NCBI GenBank assembly: GCA_021801025.1
Contig: JAJYYK010000001.1
Coordinates: 273,715-337,714, forward strand
Length of the DNA: 64,000 nucleotides
DNA from: Pseudomonadota bacterium
GTDB lineage: Bacteria > Pseudomonadota > Gammaproteobacteria > Burkholderiales > Sulfuriferulaceae
Reading direction: 5' to 3'
The notes under the pieces are model-generated. The model ran no database searches. It was not told the DNA's origin and worked only from the letters and a program-made list of their open reading frames with translations. Shown in pieces: positions 19,292-31,131 of the stretch. Position numbers and translations under genes: made by a program. Position 1 is the stretch's first letter; each line of letters opens with the position of its first letter.

Positions 19292-19828
19292 ATGGCAGAA
19301 ATTGCAACCATTGCACGACCTTATGCCGAAGCAGTGTTTAGCTTGGCAAAAGAAACAAAAAGTTTGCCCGCATGGTCTTCAGCACTTGCTCTCGTGCAAG
19401 CTGTTAACGTGGATCCCGAAATGCGACGGCTGGCAACAGACCCGGCATTCGGTAAAGACAAGCTGATCAAGTTGTTTTTAGACGTGTGTGGTCAGCAATT
19501 GGGTCCAGACGCAAGCCGTTTCCTGCAAGTGCTGATTCATGCTAACCGTTTGGACGCTTTGCCGGAAATCATCGCGCAATTCGAGGTGCTCAGAGCATGC
19601 GAAAATGGTGTAAAAGAAGCCAGTGTGGTCAGCGCTTACCCATTGGATGCCACCCAGGTCGCTGCTTTAACTGCCAGATTGTCATCGCGATTTGGCGGCA
19701 CCATTGATGTCACGCAGCATGTTGATCCCGAAATAATTGGTGGATTAATTATCACTATCGGGGATGAAGTGTATGACGCATCGGTACGCGGTAAATTGCA
19801 AGACATGGCGAACACATTGAACCGTTGA
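19292..19828 (+). CDS. atpH: F-type ATP synthase subunit delta
   Basis: A 178-residue subunit joining F1 to the peripheral stalk. The N-terminal helical bundle starts IARPYAEAVFSLAKE, and the C-terminal signature region contains DPEIIGGLIITIGDEVYDAS, as expected. Start and length match the family, and the gene lies between atpF and atpA in the standard order. Confidence 0.95.
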   Translation: MAEIATIARPYAEAVFSLAKETKSLPAWSSALALVQAVNVDPEMRRLATDPAFGKDKLIKLFLDVCGQQLGPDASRFLQVLIHANRLDALPEIIAQFEVLRACENGVKEASVVSAYPLDATQVAALTARLSSRFGGTIDVTQHVDPEIIGGLIITIGDEVYDASVRGKLQDMANTLNR

Positions 19829-19847
19829 GAATTCTTAGGAGCAAGTA

Positions 19848-21389
19848 ATGCAACTTAATCCCACTGAGATCAGTGATCTTATTAAAATCCAAATTCAAAA
19901 TTTGGCTTCAACCACGGAATTGCGTACCCAGGGTACTGTGGTTTCAGTCACCGATGGCATCGTGCGTGTTCATGGATTGTCCGATGTGATGCAGGGTGAA
20001 ATGATTGAGTTTTCGGGTAATACCTTCGGTATGGCGCTTAACCTGGAGCGTGACTCAGTTGGAGCGGTAGTGCTGGGCGAATACGAGCACATCAGCGAAG
20101 GCGAAATCGTTAAATGTACCGGCAGGATTCTGGAAGTGCCAATCGGTCCCGAATTGATTGGTCGTGTGGTGGACTCTTTGGGGCGTCCTATTGATGGTAA
20201 AGGTGCAATTGCCACCACCGCTACCGCACCCATAGAAAAAATTGCGCCTGGTGTGATTGCACGGCAATCTGTCACACAGCCTTTACAAACCGGATTGAAA
20301 TCGATTGATGCCATGGTTCCAGTCGGTCGTGGTCAACGTGAATTGATTATTGGTGACCGCCAAACTGGAAAAACGGCTGTGGCGATTGATGCCATCATCA
20401 ATCAAAAAGGCACGGGTGTGATCTGCATCTATGTTGCGATCGGTCAGAAGGCGTCTTCGATTGCCAACGTGGTACGTAAACTTGAAGAGCACGGCGCATT
20501 GGCGCACACCATTGTGGTGGCTGCAACGGCATCCGATTCTGCAGCGATGCAATACATTGCGCCCTACGCTGGTTGTACCATGGGGGAATATTTCCGTGAT
20601 CGCGGTCAAGATGCATTGATTGTGTACGACGATTTGACCAAACAGGCTTGGGCATACCGGCAAATTTCACTGCTGCTGCGTCGTCCGCCCGGTCGTGAAG
20701 CCTATCCTGGTGACGTGTTCTATTTGCACTCGCGTTTGCTGGAGCGTGCATCACGTATTAATGCAGAACATGTTGAAAAGCTGACCCATGGCGAAGTCAA
20801 AGGCAAAACCGGTTCGTTGACCGCCTTGCCAGTGATCGAAACCCAGGCTGGTGACGTGTCCGCCTTTGTTCCAACCAACGTGATTTCGATTACGGACGGG
20901 CAAATTTTCCTGGAAACCGATTTGTTTAATGCGGGTATTCGTCCTGCTATCAACGCAGGTTTGTCTGTGTCTCGTGTGGGTGGCGCAGCCCAAACCAAAG
21001 TGATAAAAAAACTGGGTGGTGGTATTCGTCTGGCATTGGCTCAATACCGTGAACTGGCTGCATTTGCCCAGTTTGCTTCAGATTTGGATGAGGCCACACG
21101 CAAGCAGTTAGAGCGCGGAAAAATGGTCACTGAGCTGATGAAGCAAAATCAGTATGCACCGATGAACATTGCAGAAATGGCATTGACTTTGTTTGCAGTG
21201 AACAAGGGGTTTATGGACGATGTGGAAGTGAAAAAAGCTTTGGCGTTTGAAAGTGCCCTGGCGACATTCGTTAAATCAAACCATTCTGCCTTGATGGCAA
21301 AGGTGCTTGAAACAGGCGATTTGTCCGGTGAAAACGAAGCCGAACTGACCAAAGCGGTTGAAGCGTTTAAAGCCAGCTCCGCATACTAA
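19848..21389 (+). CDS. atpA: F-type ATP synthase subunit alpha
   Basis: A 513-residue non-catalytic nucleotide-binding subunit of F1. The Walker A motif [13 protein letters not shown] and the signature [17 protein letters not shown] are visible, as is the arginine-finger region. Length matches the family exactly. AGGAG precedes the ATG. The gap to atpG is 12 bases. Confidence 0.98.
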   Translation: MQLNPTEISDLIKIQIQNLASTTELRTQGTVVSVTDGIVRVHGLSDVMQGEMIEFSGNTFGMALNLERDSVGAVVLGEYEHISEGEIVKCTGRILEVPIGPELIGRVVDSLGRPIDGKGAIATTATAPIEKIAPGVIARQSVTQPLQTGLKSIDAMVPVGRGQRELIIGDRQTGKTAVAIDAIINQKGTGVICIYVAIGQKASSIANVVRKLEEHGALAHTIVVAATASDSAAMQYIAPYAGCTMGEYFRDRGQDALIVYDDLTKQAWAYRQISLLLRRPPGREAYPGDVFYLHSRLLERASRINAEHVEKLTHGEVKGKTGSLTALPVIETQAGDVSAFVPTNVISITDGQIFLETDLFNAGIRPAINAGLSVSRVGGAAQTKVIKKLGGGIRLALAQYRELAAFAQFASDLDEATRKQLERGKMVTELMKQNQYAPMNIAEMALTLFAVNKGFMDDVEVKKALAFESALATFVKSNHSALMAKVLETGDLSGENEAELTKAVEAFKASSAY

Positions 21390-21401
21390 CAGGACTGAAT
21401 C

Positions 21402-22277
21402 ATGGCATCAGGCAAAGAGATACGTACCAAGATCAAAAGCGTCGAAAACACGCGCAAGATCACGCGTGCGATGGAAATGGTGGCTGCTGCGAAAATGCGT
21501 AAAGCGCAGGAACGTATGCGTGCTACACGCCCCTATGCTGAGAAAATTGCCACTGTGGCCGCGCATTTGTCTTCAGCGAGTTCGGAGTACAAACACCCAT
21601 TTGTACTGAAACGTGATGCGACCCATCGCGTGGGTGTAATCGTTGTCAGTACGGATAAGGGTTTGTGTGGTGGTCTCAACACCAACACTTTGCGTTTGGC
21701 GGTTAATCTCATGAAGCAGTGGGAAGCCAAAAGTGTTGGGATTGATGTGACGGCAATTGGCAACAAAGGTTTGGGCTTCATGCAGCGTATGGGCGCCAAC
21801 GTGGTGTCGCATGAAACTGCATTGGGTGATACACCACATGTAGACCGTTTGATTGGACCTACAAAGGTCATGTTGGACGCTTATTTGGCAGGTCAGATTG
21901 ATGAGCTGCATTTGGTATACAGCCGTTTCGTGAATACGATGAAGCAAGAGCCGACCAGCGTACAGTTATTGCCGCTTTCTGGCAAACCTGACCAGGCAGC
22001 CAGCGATTCACTGGATCATCATTGGGATTACATCTATGAGCCTGAAGCGAAATCTGTCGTGGATGGTTTGTTGGTGCGTTACATTGAAACATTGATTTAC
22101 CAGGCCATAACAGAAAATATGGCTTGTGAACAAAGTGCGCGTATGGTGGCCATGAAGGCAGCATCTGATAATGCTAAAAATGTCATCGGTGAATTAAAAC
22201 TGGTGTACAACAAAACCCGTCAGGCAGCCATTACCAAAGAACTATCCGAGATCGTTGCAGGTGCAGCGGCCGTTTAA
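21402..22277 (+). CDS. atpG: F-type ATP synthase subunit gamma
   Basis: A 291-residue rotor shaft of F1. The N-terminal helix carries [20 protein letters not shown], and the C-terminal signature contains [20 protein letters not shown]. Both coiled-coil helices that fill the alpha-beta hexamer are present. Length is typical (about 290). Confidence 0.97.
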   Translation: MASGKEIRTKIKSVENTRKITRAMEMVAAAKMRKAQERMRATRPYAEKIATVAAHLSSASSEYKHPFVLKRDATHRVGVIVVSTDKGLCGGLNTNTLRLAVNLMKQWEAKSVGIDVTAIGNKGLGFMQRMGANVVSHETALGDTPHVDRLIGPTKVMLDAYLAGQIDELHLVYSRFVNTMKQEPTSVQLLPLSGKPDQAASDSLDHHWDYIYEPEAKSVVDGLLVRYIETLIYQAITENMACEQSARMVAMKAASDNAKNVIGELKLVYNKTRQAAITKELSEIVAGAAAV

Positions 22278-23681
<1,404 letters not shown>

Positions 23682-23715
23682 GTATTATTTGACAGCTTTG
23701 CTGTATGGCGCACTG

Positions 23716-23760
23716 CTGAATGCCGTCTGACTTGTTATGTCGGCATTCAGTTTTGTGTTT
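23716..23760 (+). terminator. Strong intrinsic-terminator-like hairpin between atpD and atpC
   Basis: CTGAATGCCG (23716-23725) and CGGCATTCAG (23741-23750) are perfect 10-base arms with a 15-base loop, followed by TTTTGTGTTTTAG. In most bacteria atpC follows atpD within some tens of bases without a terminator. Here the hairpin should reduce or stop read-through into atpC, leaving about 110 bases in which a separate promoter would be needed. Confidence 0.7.
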
Positions 23761-23871
23761 TAGCATTGTGGCAACATGGGTTCGGTGTGGTCTGTAGAAG
23801 TCATGTCTCAATGGTTCGGATAATTGCTGAAAATATGCTTTTAGCGCATTGAATATTAAAGGAAAGTGTTT

Positions 23872-24294
23872 ATGTCTATGACCATGCAAATCGAGATTGT
23901 CAGTGCAGAATCGACATTGTTTACCGGAATGGCTGAATACGTCATCGTTCCTGGTGAGATGGGCGAACTGGGGATTTACCCCCGTCACACGCAACTGTTA
24001 AGCCGATTAAAAGCAGGTTCCGTGCGCGTCAAACTGCCAGACACCGATGTAGAAGAATTGATTTACGTGTCCGGTGGGATGCTTGAAGTGCAACCGCATG
24101 TCGTGATCGTATTGGCTGATACGGCCATTCGCGGTCATGATCTCGATGAGGCGAAAGCACTAGAGGCCAAGCGCCGCGCAGAAGAAGCGATGAAAAATCG
24201 CGCCTCTGCATTTGATTATGCGCAAGCACAAGCCGAATTGGCTCAAGCGATAGCGCAGATCGCTACCATCCAGCGTCTGAGAAAACTGCATTAA
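23872..24294 (+). CDS. atpC: F-type ATP synthase subunit epsilon
   Basis: A 140-residue subunit that joins gamma to the c-ring and inhibits ATP hydrolysis. The beta-sandwich domain covers about residues 1-88 ([20 protein letters not shown]), and the C-terminal helical hairpin carries the Ala-rich [23 protein letters not shown] 23872 lies 8 bases after AAAGGA; a GTG at 23866 is also in frame. It is separated from atpD by a terminator-like hairpin. Confidence 0.95.
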   Translation: MSMTMQIEIVSAESTLFTGMAEYVIVPGEMGELGIYPRHTQLLSRLKAGSVRVKLPDTDVEELIYVSGGMLEVQPHVVIVLADTAIRGHDLDEAKALEAKRRAEEAMKNRASAFDYAQAQAELAQAIAQIATIQRLRKLH

Positions 24295-24508
24295 TCCCCT
24301 TCTATACGAGCCCGTTACTGTTGGCTCTTGCCTGATCAATCACCAGGAATTGATTGCGCTCATTGCCTGTTTGGGATGACCCACTTTTTTAACATGGAAT
24401 CGTGTCAATGGGTTGCGTACCCAGATTGATTCTTTCATCCTTTGCTGGTTTAAAACCAGGGCCTGAAGGGCGGTGACCTCATTACTTCAAGCCAAAAGCA
24501 CAATTGTT
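24295..24508. other. Intergenic region between atpC and the convergent DUF3426 gene
   Basis: Holds a weak hairpin, GAGCC (24308-24312) with GGCTC (24323-24327), that may end the atp transcript, and a palindromic repeat listed separately at 24440-24472. No gene is seen. Confidence 0.4.
24440..24472. repeat. Palindromic repeat sharing a core with 31370-31453
   Basis: TTGCTGGTTTAAAACC at 24442-24457 recurs exactly at 31370-31385. In both places it is followed by a GGCC(T/TT)...AGG hairpin (here GGTTTAAAACC and GGGCCTGAAGGG). It looks like a dispersed REP-type or IS200/IS605-derived end; no transposase is attached. Confidence 0.5.
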
Positions 24509-25447
24509 TCAATCTGTTTGTGCGGGATAGAACAAGACCATCTTATAATTACTCACACCATTGCTGCTCGTGGTCAGGTCCAGTGTGATTGGCCATTCTT
24601 TTTGCGCGGGGATGCCGTGGTGCAATGTTTTCTCTAATTTTAAGTAATCCATCGGATAGATGGTTTTACGCGAGATGGTTTCTTCCGACTCGTTTTTCAA
24701 TGAAATTGAAATGGCGGGGAAAGCAACAGGTAAGCCGGATTGATTCAGGATCGACAATTGAACATGAAATAAATGATCATGGTCTTTGTCTCCGCTGAAT
24801 ACAGAGCTTGAGATTTTAAGGGCATCAATATTATGCGACAAGGTGTTGCCACAATGAACTGACGTGCAAAGCTGATTGAGTAGCGGCATGAGTTCGGGGT
24901 GATATTCGACAATCGTATCCCGAAAATGCCATGTAATTTGCCCGCATAGGGCCAGAATGAGGGCGGCACTGATGACGCCTGTCCAAGCGCCCCGGTGTTT
25001 GGGTTTAATCCCGATTGCGTCTGTAACATCCACCTTCTCGTCGAATTCGGACGTGGATGGTCTGATGTCTTCAGATTTGTGTTCTGATGTGTCCAATTCC
25101 GCAGGAAAAGTCTCCTCGATGGATGGCTGATCTGAAACAACCTCCTGGTCAGGGATTGCTGGGTGCTCAGCAAGCGTTAACGAAGCCGTTTCCGTCATTT
25201 CCGCGTCTGTTTGGGCTGTATCGCCAACAGGATGAGTTGAAGTTGACTCGTCGTTAATATTTTCTGTTGCCAGGTGTGTATCCAGGACTTCGCTTACTGC
25301 CGGGGCATCCATGACGATTTGGGCTTCAAGTGCATTGAACACCATGCCACACACCCCACATTTTGCATGACCGCCAGAACGGATCAGATCACTTTTTTCT
25401 ATGTGAAAGACCGTGTGGCAGGCCGTGCATTGAGTCAGGCTACTCAC
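24509..25447 (-). CDS. Zinc-ribbon and DUF3426 membrane protein
   Basis: About 312 residues from a GTG at 25447 that overlaps the prmA stop (GTGA); an ATG at 25477 is also in frame. The N-terminal zinc ribbon (MJ0042 type) shows CTACHTVF and AKCGVCGMVF (about residues 7-40). A long acidic, low-complexity linker follows (rich in Glu, Asp, Thr), then one transmembrane helix (GVISAALILALCGQITWHF) and a C-terminal DUF3426 domain, probably periplasmic. The family is common in Betaproteobacteria and nearly always next to prmA. Its function is unknown; the architecture suggests a cytoplasmic sensor tied to a periplasmic domain. Confidence 0.85.
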   Translation of the reverse strand: MSSLTQCTACHTVFHIEKSDLIRSGGHAKCGVCGMVFNALEAQIVMDAPAVSEVLDTHLATENINDESTSTHPVGDTAQTDAEMTETASLTLAEHPAIPDQEVVSDQPSIEETFPAELDTSEHKSEDIRPSTSEFDEKVDVTDAIGIKPKHRGAWTGVISAALILALCGQITWHFRDTIVEYHPELMPLLNQLCTSVHCGNTLSHNIDALKISSSVFSGDKDHDHLFHVQLSILNQSGLPVAFPAISISLKNESEETISRKTIYPMDYLKLEKTLHHGIPAQKEWPITLDLTTSSNGVSNYKMVLFYPAQTD

Positions 25448-26445
25448 TTCTGTCGAGTCCCCGTCAGGCAGACCCAACCTTCAGATTCGGCCCATATCGT
25501 CAGATTAAACCAGTCCGCATAAGCGGACTGGATGAGGCCGCTCTGATCTGCCAGAATGCCAGATAGCACCAGGCGACCGCCGATGCGACAATGTGCGGCG
25601 ATCAGCGGGGCCAAGGTGCGTAACGGATTGGTCAAAATATTGGCTACCACAATTTCATACTGACCGCCAGGATCGGATTCGGGGGAAATAAACCTTACTC
25701 TGCGCGGAGGTTGATGGACTTGATTTGATTGCCCAGGAGTCGATGACTGACTATCCTGTGGCAAGGGTTGTTCGGTTGCGTCGAGCAGGACGTAATCCTG
25801 ACCACAATTGACGAGCGCATTTTCGCGCGCAGTCAAGACGGCTTGTGGGTCAATGTCGATGCCCAGCACCGAATGCGCACCCAGTTTAGCCGCAGCAATG
25901 GCAAGTATGCCGGACCCGCAACCATAATCGAGAACGGTTTCTCCTCCGGCAATATGATCTACCAACCACTCAAGACATAGCCGTGTGGTGGGATGAGAAC
26001 CTGTACCAAAAGCCAGACCTGGATCAAGCTGGATGGAAATGGCAGAAGGGTCTGGAACAGCATGCCAGGAAGGGACAATCCACAGTCTGTCACCAATCGG
26101 AATGGGATTGAATTGTGATTGCGTCGCGCGTACCCAATCCTGTTCAGCAATATGTGCCTGGGTGTAATGGTCCAAAGGGTAATCTGCTTGCTCGGCTGCC
26201 TGAGCCAGTAGGTAGGGAATGTCTAGCTCAGGTAACGGTTTTTCCGGGAAAAGACACACAACACTGCATTCTTGCCACAGTACCTGCGCAGCACTGCCGG
26301 GTTCCCCAAATACGGCGTGTTCATTCGGAGTACCTGCAGCAGCGTCCTCTATGCTGACGGATAGCGCACCAAAGTCCATTAACGCATCGGAAAGACGGTC
26401 TGCCTGATCAGGTGTTGCCGGTAACGTGATGGCGATCCAACCCAC
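25444..26445 (-). CDS. prmA: Ribosomal protein L11 methyltransferase
   Basis: A 333-residue SAM-dependent enzyme that trimethylates ribosomal protein L11. The N-terminal substrate-binding domain starts MGWIAITLPA; the SAM-binding motif VLDYGCGSGILAIAAAKLG lies at about residues 171-189 and the active-site NILTNPLRTL at 269-278. It is longer than the usual 290-300 residues because of a Gln/Ser/Pro-rich insert at about residues 225-262 (QPLPQDSQSSTPGQSNQ), just before the NILTNPL motif. It is four bases from accC. Confidence 0.93.
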   Translation of the reverse strand: MGWIAITLPATPDQADRLSDALMDFGALSVSIEDAAAGTPNEHAVFGEPGSAAQVLWQECSVVCLFPEKPLPELDIPYLLAQAAEQADYPLDHYTQAHIAEQDWVRATQSQFNPIPIGDRLWIVPSWHAVPDPSAISIQLDPGLAFGTGSHPTTRLCLEWLVDHIAGGETVLDYGCGSGILAIAAAKLGAHSVLGIDIDPQAVLTARENALVNCGQDYVLLDATEQPLPQDSQSSTPGQSNQVHQPPRRVRFISPESDPGGQYEIVVANILTNPLRTLAPLIAAHCRIGGRLVLSGILADQSGLIQSAYADWFNLTIWAESEGWVCLTGTRQK

Positions 26446-26449
26446 GATT

Positions 26450-27802
26450 TTAGTTCTCCACTGCTTTGGTCAATTTGTGTTCCAGGTAGTGGATGCTGGT
26501 TCCGCCATCCAGCACATTTTGATCCTGTAATAAATCCTGATGCAAAGGAATGTTGGTGTTCACGCCTTCCACCACCATTTCAAGTAATGCTGTACGCATG
26601 CGGGCAATGGCTTGCTCGCGGGTGGCGCCATGGGCAAGCAGTTTGCCGATCATTGAATCATAGTGAGGTGAAATCAAATAATTTTGATAAACATGTGAAT
26701 CAACGCGTATTCCCGGTCCTCCTGGTGCATGGTAAGCCGTAATTCTGCCTGGGGATGGCATAAAGGTATAAGGATGTTCTGCATTAATTCGGCATTCAAT
26801 TGCGTGCCCCCGGAATTCAATATCCGATTGGCCGAATGACAGCACCTCTCCTGCAGCGACCCGAATCTGTTGCTGTACCAAATCAATACCGGTAATCAAT
26901 TCTGTTACGGGGTGTTCAACCTGAATTCGCGTATTCATCTCAATAAAGAAAAATTCGTTGTCTTCAAATAGAAATTCAAAGGTCCCTACGCCACGGTAGC
27001 CAATTTTGCGGCAGGCGTCAGCGCAACGCTTACCGATACGATTGCGCAATTTGGGGTCTAAACCGGGAGCGGGAGCTTCTTCAAGGATTTTTTGGTGACG
27101 TCGTTGCATAGAGCAGTCTCGTTCACCCAAATGCACGGCGTGACCGTGTTCATCGGCAAGTACCTGAATCTCAATATGGCGCGGTTTTTGCAGATAACGC
27201 TCCATATACACAACGGGATTACCAAATGCAGCTTGTGCTTCGGCTTGGGTCATGGCGACGGCATTGAGCAATGCACCTTCCGTATGTACCACACGCATGC
27301 CTCGTCCACCACCACCACCGGAAGCTTTGATAATAATCGGGTAGCCGATGTCTTTGGCGATTTTGCGTATCGTGTCAGGGTCTTCGGGCAATGCACCTTC
27401 AGAACCGGGTACGCAGGGTACGCCTGAAGCACGCATGGCGGCTTTGGCTGATACCTTGTCACCCATCAATCGTATTGTTTCCGGGCGGGGGCCAATGAAG
27501 ACAAAACCGGAAGACTCCACCCGTTCAGCAAAGTCTGCATTTTCAGATAAAAAGCCATAACCGGGGTGAATGGCTTCTGAATCTGTCAATTCAGCAGCGC
27601 TAATGATGGCTGGGACATTGAGGTAGCTGAGTGTCGAAGACGCTGGACCGATGCACACGGACTCATCCGCCAATTTGACATACTTGGCGTCTGCATCGGC
27701 TTCGGAATGCACCGCAACAGTACGGATACCCATTTCACGACACGCACGCTGTATGCGCAGGGCAATTTCACCACGATTGGCGATTAGAATTTTTTCAAAC
27801 AT
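26450..27802 (-). CDS. accC: Acetyl-CoA carboxylase, biotin carboxylase subunit
   Basis: A 450-residue ATP-grasp enzyme that carboxylates the biotin carried by AccB, the first step of fatty acid synthesis. Visible are [20 protein letters not shown], the ATP-binding Gly-rich loop [14 protein letters not shown], and the catalytic [14 protein letters not shown]. Length is typical. It follows accB by 16 bases and precedes prmA by 4. Confidence 0.98.
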   Translation of the reverse strand: MFEKILIANRGEIALRIQRACREMGIRTVAVHSEADADAKYVKLADESVCIGPASSTLSYLNVPAIISAAELTDSEAIHPGYGFLSENADFAERVESSGFVFIGPRPETIRLMGDKVSAKAAMRASGVPCVPGSEGALPEDPDTIRKIAKDIGYPIIIKASGGGGGRGMRVVHTEGALLNAVAMTQAEAQAAFGNPVVYMERYLQKPRHIEIQVLADEHGHAVHLGERDCSMQRRHQKILEEAPAPGLDPKLRNRIGKRCADACRKIGYRGVGTFEFLFEDNEFFFIEMNTRIQVEHPVTELITGIDLVQQQIRVAAGEVLSFGQSDIEFRGHAIECRINAEHPYTFMPSPGRITAYHAPGGPGIRVDSHVYQNYLISPHYDSMIGKLLAHGATREQAIARMRTALLEMVVEGVNTNIPLHQDLLQDQNVLDGGTSIHYLEHKLTKAVEN

Positions 27803-27818
27803 TTATGATGCCCTGACT

Positions 27819-28265
27819 TTAAGCGATGATAAATAAGGGCTCGCCATATTCAACCGGCTGACCATTTTCAACCAGAATAGCCTTGATGACACCAGAATGA
27901 TCGGATTCAATCTCATTCAGCAATTTCATGGCTTCAATAATACACAGCGCATCGCCAGTGGTCACCGACTGGCCTATTTCAACAAATGCTTTGGCATTGG
28001 GATTGGGTGAGCGGTAAAAGGTACCGACCATCGGGGATTTGACGATGTGGCCAGTTTCAATGGCGGGTTCGGCAGCCACTGCTGTCGCCGAAAGGTTGTC
28101 CGGCGCGTGGGCCAGCATTGGCGCTGGTGCGTAAGCCATAGAGTGAAAGGATTGGGGGGCTGCGCGAGAGATGCGTACCTTTTCTTCACCTTCAGTGATT
28201 TCGAGTTCGGTAATGCCTGATTCTTCGACCAAATCGATCAGTTTTTTGAGTTTTCTCAAGTCCAT
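27819..28265 (-). CDS. accB: Acetyl-CoA carboxylase, biotin carboxyl carrier protein
   Basis: A 148-residue carrier. The N-terminal [20 protein letters not shown] is followed by a Pro/Ala-rich flexible linker (about residues 38-70) and the biotinyl domain with the modified Lys in [14 protein letters not shown]. It works with AccC in the next gene. The aroQ-accB-accC order is common in Proteobacteria. Confidence 0.98.
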   Translation of the reverse strand: MDLRKLKKLIDLVEESGITELEITEGEEKVRISRAAPQSFHSMAYAPAPMLAHAPDNLSATAVAAEPAIETGHIVKSPMVGTFYRSPNPNAKAFVEIGQSVTTGDALCIIEAMKLLNEIESDHSGVIKAILVENGQPVEYGEPLFIIA

Positions 28266-28280
28266 AATGTAGAGAGGTCC

Positions 28281-28763
28281 TTATGTGGAGTGTTGGAAAA
28301 GTGCATAATCGAGGGCAAGTTCGTAGCCTTGCGCACCCAAGCCGCTGATGACGCCGACCGCCACATCGCTAAAAAACGAATGGTGACGAAAATCTTCACG
28401 GGCATACACATTGGAAAGATGGATTTCAATAAACGGGATAGACACCGACAGCAGGGCATCGCGCAACGCAACGCTGGTGTGCGTGAATGCGGCTGGATTG
28501 ATGAGAATATAATCAATTTTCCCCCACGCTTGATGAACAGCATCAATTAACTCGGATTCTGAATTGCTTTGCAGAAAAGAAAGCGTCGCGCCTGCTTTGG
28601 CGGCGCGTTGTTCAAGGCCAAGCCGAATGTCGTCGAGTGTGCGGTGTCCATAAATATTGGGTTCACGTACCCCAAGTCGATTCAGATTGGGGCCATTGAG
28701 TACCAGAATGCGTGAAACCGCAGCCTTGGAACAGGGATTCATTTGGGTAGTGCTTGTATTCAT
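28281..28763 (-). CDS. aroQ: 3-dehydroquinate dehydratase, type II
   Basis: A 160-residue shikimate-pathway enzyme. It carries [20 protein letters not shown] (residues about 19-38) and the active-site region [19 protein letters not shown], with the conserved catalytic Tyr and His. About 15 residues at the N-terminus extend beyond the usual length, so a start at the ATG for MNPC (about 28742) is possible. It is 15 bases from accB. Confidence 0.95.
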   Translation of the reverse strand: MNTSTTQMNPCSKAAVSRILVLNGPNLNRLGVREPNIYGHRTLDDIRLGLEQRAAKAGATLSFLQSNSESELIDAVHQAWGKIDYILINPAAFTHTSVALRDALLSVSIPFIEIHLSNVYAREDFRHHSFFSDVAVGVISGLGAQGYELALDYALFQHST

Positions 28764-28820
28764 AGACGCAAGTTTGCCGAAAATGTCGACAAATGTCCAG
28801 ACTTTGACGACAAAATAAAA

Positions 28821-29345
28821 CTAATGGCTCGTGTGTTGGCGCAAAATTTCATTTAATTGCGCTGCTGGAAAATCCCCGATATGTTGAGCAATCAGCTTGC
28901 CGTCCGGACTGATCACGAGCGTATAGGGCAATGTTCCGGAAGCGTCGCCGCTAAGCCGCATTTGGGACAGGGTTTCCAGATCGCCCAGCAATACTGGGTA
29001 AGTGATACCCAGTTGGGCAATGTCGTGCATGACCTCAGGCTTGTCGGCCAATGCAATGCCGATAAACTGCACGCCTTGCGAAGCATAACGCGCCTGTAAG
29101 GCAACATAACCCGGAATATCTTTGCGACAAGGGGTGCACCAGGGCGCCCAAAAATGGATGACCAGCAGCCGCCCGTGCCACTGCTGGAGTGGTTGGCGTA
29201 TGCCTAAAGGATCAGGCAGTTGTGATGACAACAAGGGCGCAACAGAAAAAGAATCCGGATGAGCGGCGGTATGGTGAATATGGCGGACAAATAAAGCCAC
29301 CGCAAGAATGGAAATCAGCATCAGTAAAGCAATGCGTTTAAGCAT
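28821..29345 (-). CDS. TlpA/ResA-type thioredoxin-like protein
   Basis: A 174-residue membrane-anchored periplasmic thiol-disulfide protein. The start MLKRIALLMLISILAVALFV at 29345 lies inside the 3' end of dsbD (8-base overlap). One N-terminal helix precedes a thioredoxin fold with the active site WAPWCTPCRKD (Cys-Thr-Pro-Cys), and SGTLPYTLVISPDG holds the cis-Pro region. It is likely to receive electrons from the DsbD protein encoded directly upstream and to reduce apocytochrome or other periplasmic thiols (inference from coupling). That fits a cell rich in c-type cytochromes. Confidence 0.88.
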   Translation of the reverse strand: MLKRIALLMLISILAVALFVRHIHHTAAHPDSFSVAPLLSSQLPDPLGIRQPLQQWHGRLLVIHFWAPWCTPCRKDIPGYVALQARYASQGVQFIGIALADKPEVMHDIAQLGITYPVLLGDLETLSQMRLSGDASGTLPYTLVISPDGKLIAQHIGDFPAAQLNEILRQHTSH

Positions 29346-31131
29346 GAGGGGAGTTACCTGATTTAACGAGTCCCAACCAGTGGGAAAATGTATCGACAGA
29401 TTGGATGCCAATGGCGTGTTGCGGAAGTTCTTGACCATCTGCATCAAACAAAATCATGGCCGGTGGACCGAATATGCCAAATTTTTTTCGTAAGGCGTCT
29501 TCATCGGGGGTGTTGTCCGTAATGTCGGCCTGTATGAGTACGAACCCGGACAGTTGTTGGCGTATCGTGGGGGCCTGAAACGTGGTGGCGGCCATTTCTT
29601 TGCATGAAACGCACCAGTCAGCGTAAAAATCCAGCAAAACCGGTTTACCTTTGGCTTGCGCTAAACGATTGTCCAGCTCATTGATGCTGTGCACGGTGAT
29701 GAACTCAGGTGACTGACTCACCGTGCCGGAAGTTGTGCTGGTGGAATGGAAGACCTCCAGTGGTTGCAGTGGATTGGTGGCGCCAGCCAGCGCACCCAGC
29801 AGCATGGCCAGGCCAGTGGCCAGTATGATGACAGCAAACGCTTTGCTCAAACGCTGGTAAGCGTGGGCTTGGGCAGGCAAGGTATCCAAAGCGTGCCAAA
29901 ATACAGCAGAGACGATGAGTAAACCTGCCCACAGCAGCATGTGCAATTGAGACTTCAGCATGGGCGCAATGATTTCAATCGCTACGGCCAACAACGCCAC
30001 CCCGAAAAATTGCTTCACACCCGTCATCCAGGCACCCGCACGCGGCAGCAAGCTGTGGGCACCCAGTCCGATGAGCAACAGGGGGGCACCCATGCCGATA
30101 GACAGGCTAAACAGGGCGGCACCACCCAGCAGCATATTGCCAGATTGCGCAATCCAGGCCAAAGCTGCCGCCAAAGGAGGGGCCACGCAGGGGCCAATAA
30201 TCAGCGCCGACAACACGCCCATGACAAAGGTGCCCAACAGATGCCCATTGTGAAAGCGATTGCTCACTTCAGAGAATTTGCTTTGCAGCGCGCTGGGCAA
30301 TTGCAACTCATAAAGGCCGAACATCGACAATGCCAAACCGGCGAACAATGCGGCAGACAAACCCAACGCATAGGGGTTTTGCAGCGTATTGGAAATCAGG
30401 GTGCCGGACATGGCCGCCGCCACACCTGCCAGCGCATAGGTCAGCGCCATGCCCAGTACATAGGCCAGAGAAAGAAGAAACGAAGCGGTGCGTGTGGTCG
30501 CGCCCTGCTGCACGATGATGCTGGACAGCACAGGTATCATGGGGAACACGCAAGGCGTCAGCGACAGTAAAATGCCGGCACCAAAAAACAGGGCCAGCGT
30601 GCGCCAAAAATGCCCTTGATGTAAGCTGAGCGTGAATTGGTCGCCGGATAGTGGGGGATTGACAGCAACTTCAGCTGGCGTAAGCGCTGGGGCGTTCAGC
30701 GAGCTTGCCGCCTGAATGGGCACGTCGGTCAGCGTCAGCTGAATGTGCTGATGGATGGGCGCATAACAAATACCCGCTTCCGCGCAGCCTTGCGCAGTGC
30801 TTTCCAGTTGTAATGTCGGGCTGGTGGCATGGTCAAACGGCAAGATGATCGTCACATCGTGGCGATACACTGTTTGTGGGCCAAAAGTAGGGTCTTGTAC
30901 TGTTTCACCAGCAGGAAACTCTGCGGGGGATAAGGTCGCCCCGGTGAGCTGGAAATGGAATTTGTCACGGTAGAGATGGTAACCATCGGCAATGGCATAA
31001 TGGACGGCAATGTGTTTCGCATCTGCAAGCTGTGCAGAAAAAACAAACGCCTGTTGCGGATCCAGAAAATCATCGCCATGCGCGGGTAAATAAAGGACAA
31101 ACAGAGCAAGAATCGACCACAGTAAACGCAT
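29338..31131 (-). CDS. dsbD: Thiol:disulfide interchange protein DsbD
   Basis: A 597-residue inner-membrane protein passing electrons from cytoplasmic thioredoxin to the periplasm. The ATG at 31131 begins a signal sequence (MRLLWSILALFVLYLPAHG). The N-terminal alpha domain carries its Cys pair in GCAEAGICYAP. The central domain has eight helices with Cys in SLTPCVFPMIPVL and IGPCVAPPLAAAL. The C-terminal thioredoxin domain has YADWCVSCKEM. All three redox pairs are intact and length is normal. It forms a coupled unit with the TlpA-like gene. Confidence 0.95.
   Translation of the reverse strand: MRLLWSILALFVLYLPAHGDDFLDPQQAFVFSAQLADAKHIAVHYAIADGYHLYRDKFHFQLTGATLSPAEFPAGETVQDPTFGPQTVYRHDVTIILPFDHATSPTLQLESTAQGCAEAGICYAPIHQHIQLTLTDVPIQAASSLNAPALTPAEVAVNPPLSGDQFTLSLHQGHFWRTLALFFGAGILLSLTPCVFPMIPVLSSIIVQQGATTRTASFLLSLAYVLGMALTYALAGVAAAMSGTLISNTLQNPYALGLSAALFAGLALSMFGLYELQLPSALQSKFSEVSNRFHNGHLLGTFVMGVLSALIIGPCVAPPLAAALAWIAQSGNMLLGGAALFSLSIGMGAPLLLIGLGAHSLLPRAGAWMTGVKQFFGVALLAVAIEIIAPMLKSQLHMLLWAGLLIVSAVFWHALDTLPAQAHAYQRLSKAFAVIILATGLAMLLGALAGATNPLQPLEVFHSTSTTSGTVSQSPEFITVHSINELDNRLAQAKGKPVLLDFYADWCVSCKEMAATTFQAPTIRQQLSGFVLIQADITDNTPDEDALRKKFGIFGPPAMILFDADGQELPQHAIGIQSVDTFSHWLGLVKSGNSPHA

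Noticed and set aside
29941..30570. Long plus-strand frame opposite dsbD
   Set aside because: Gln/Arg/His-rich antisense shadow of the dsbD coding sequence.
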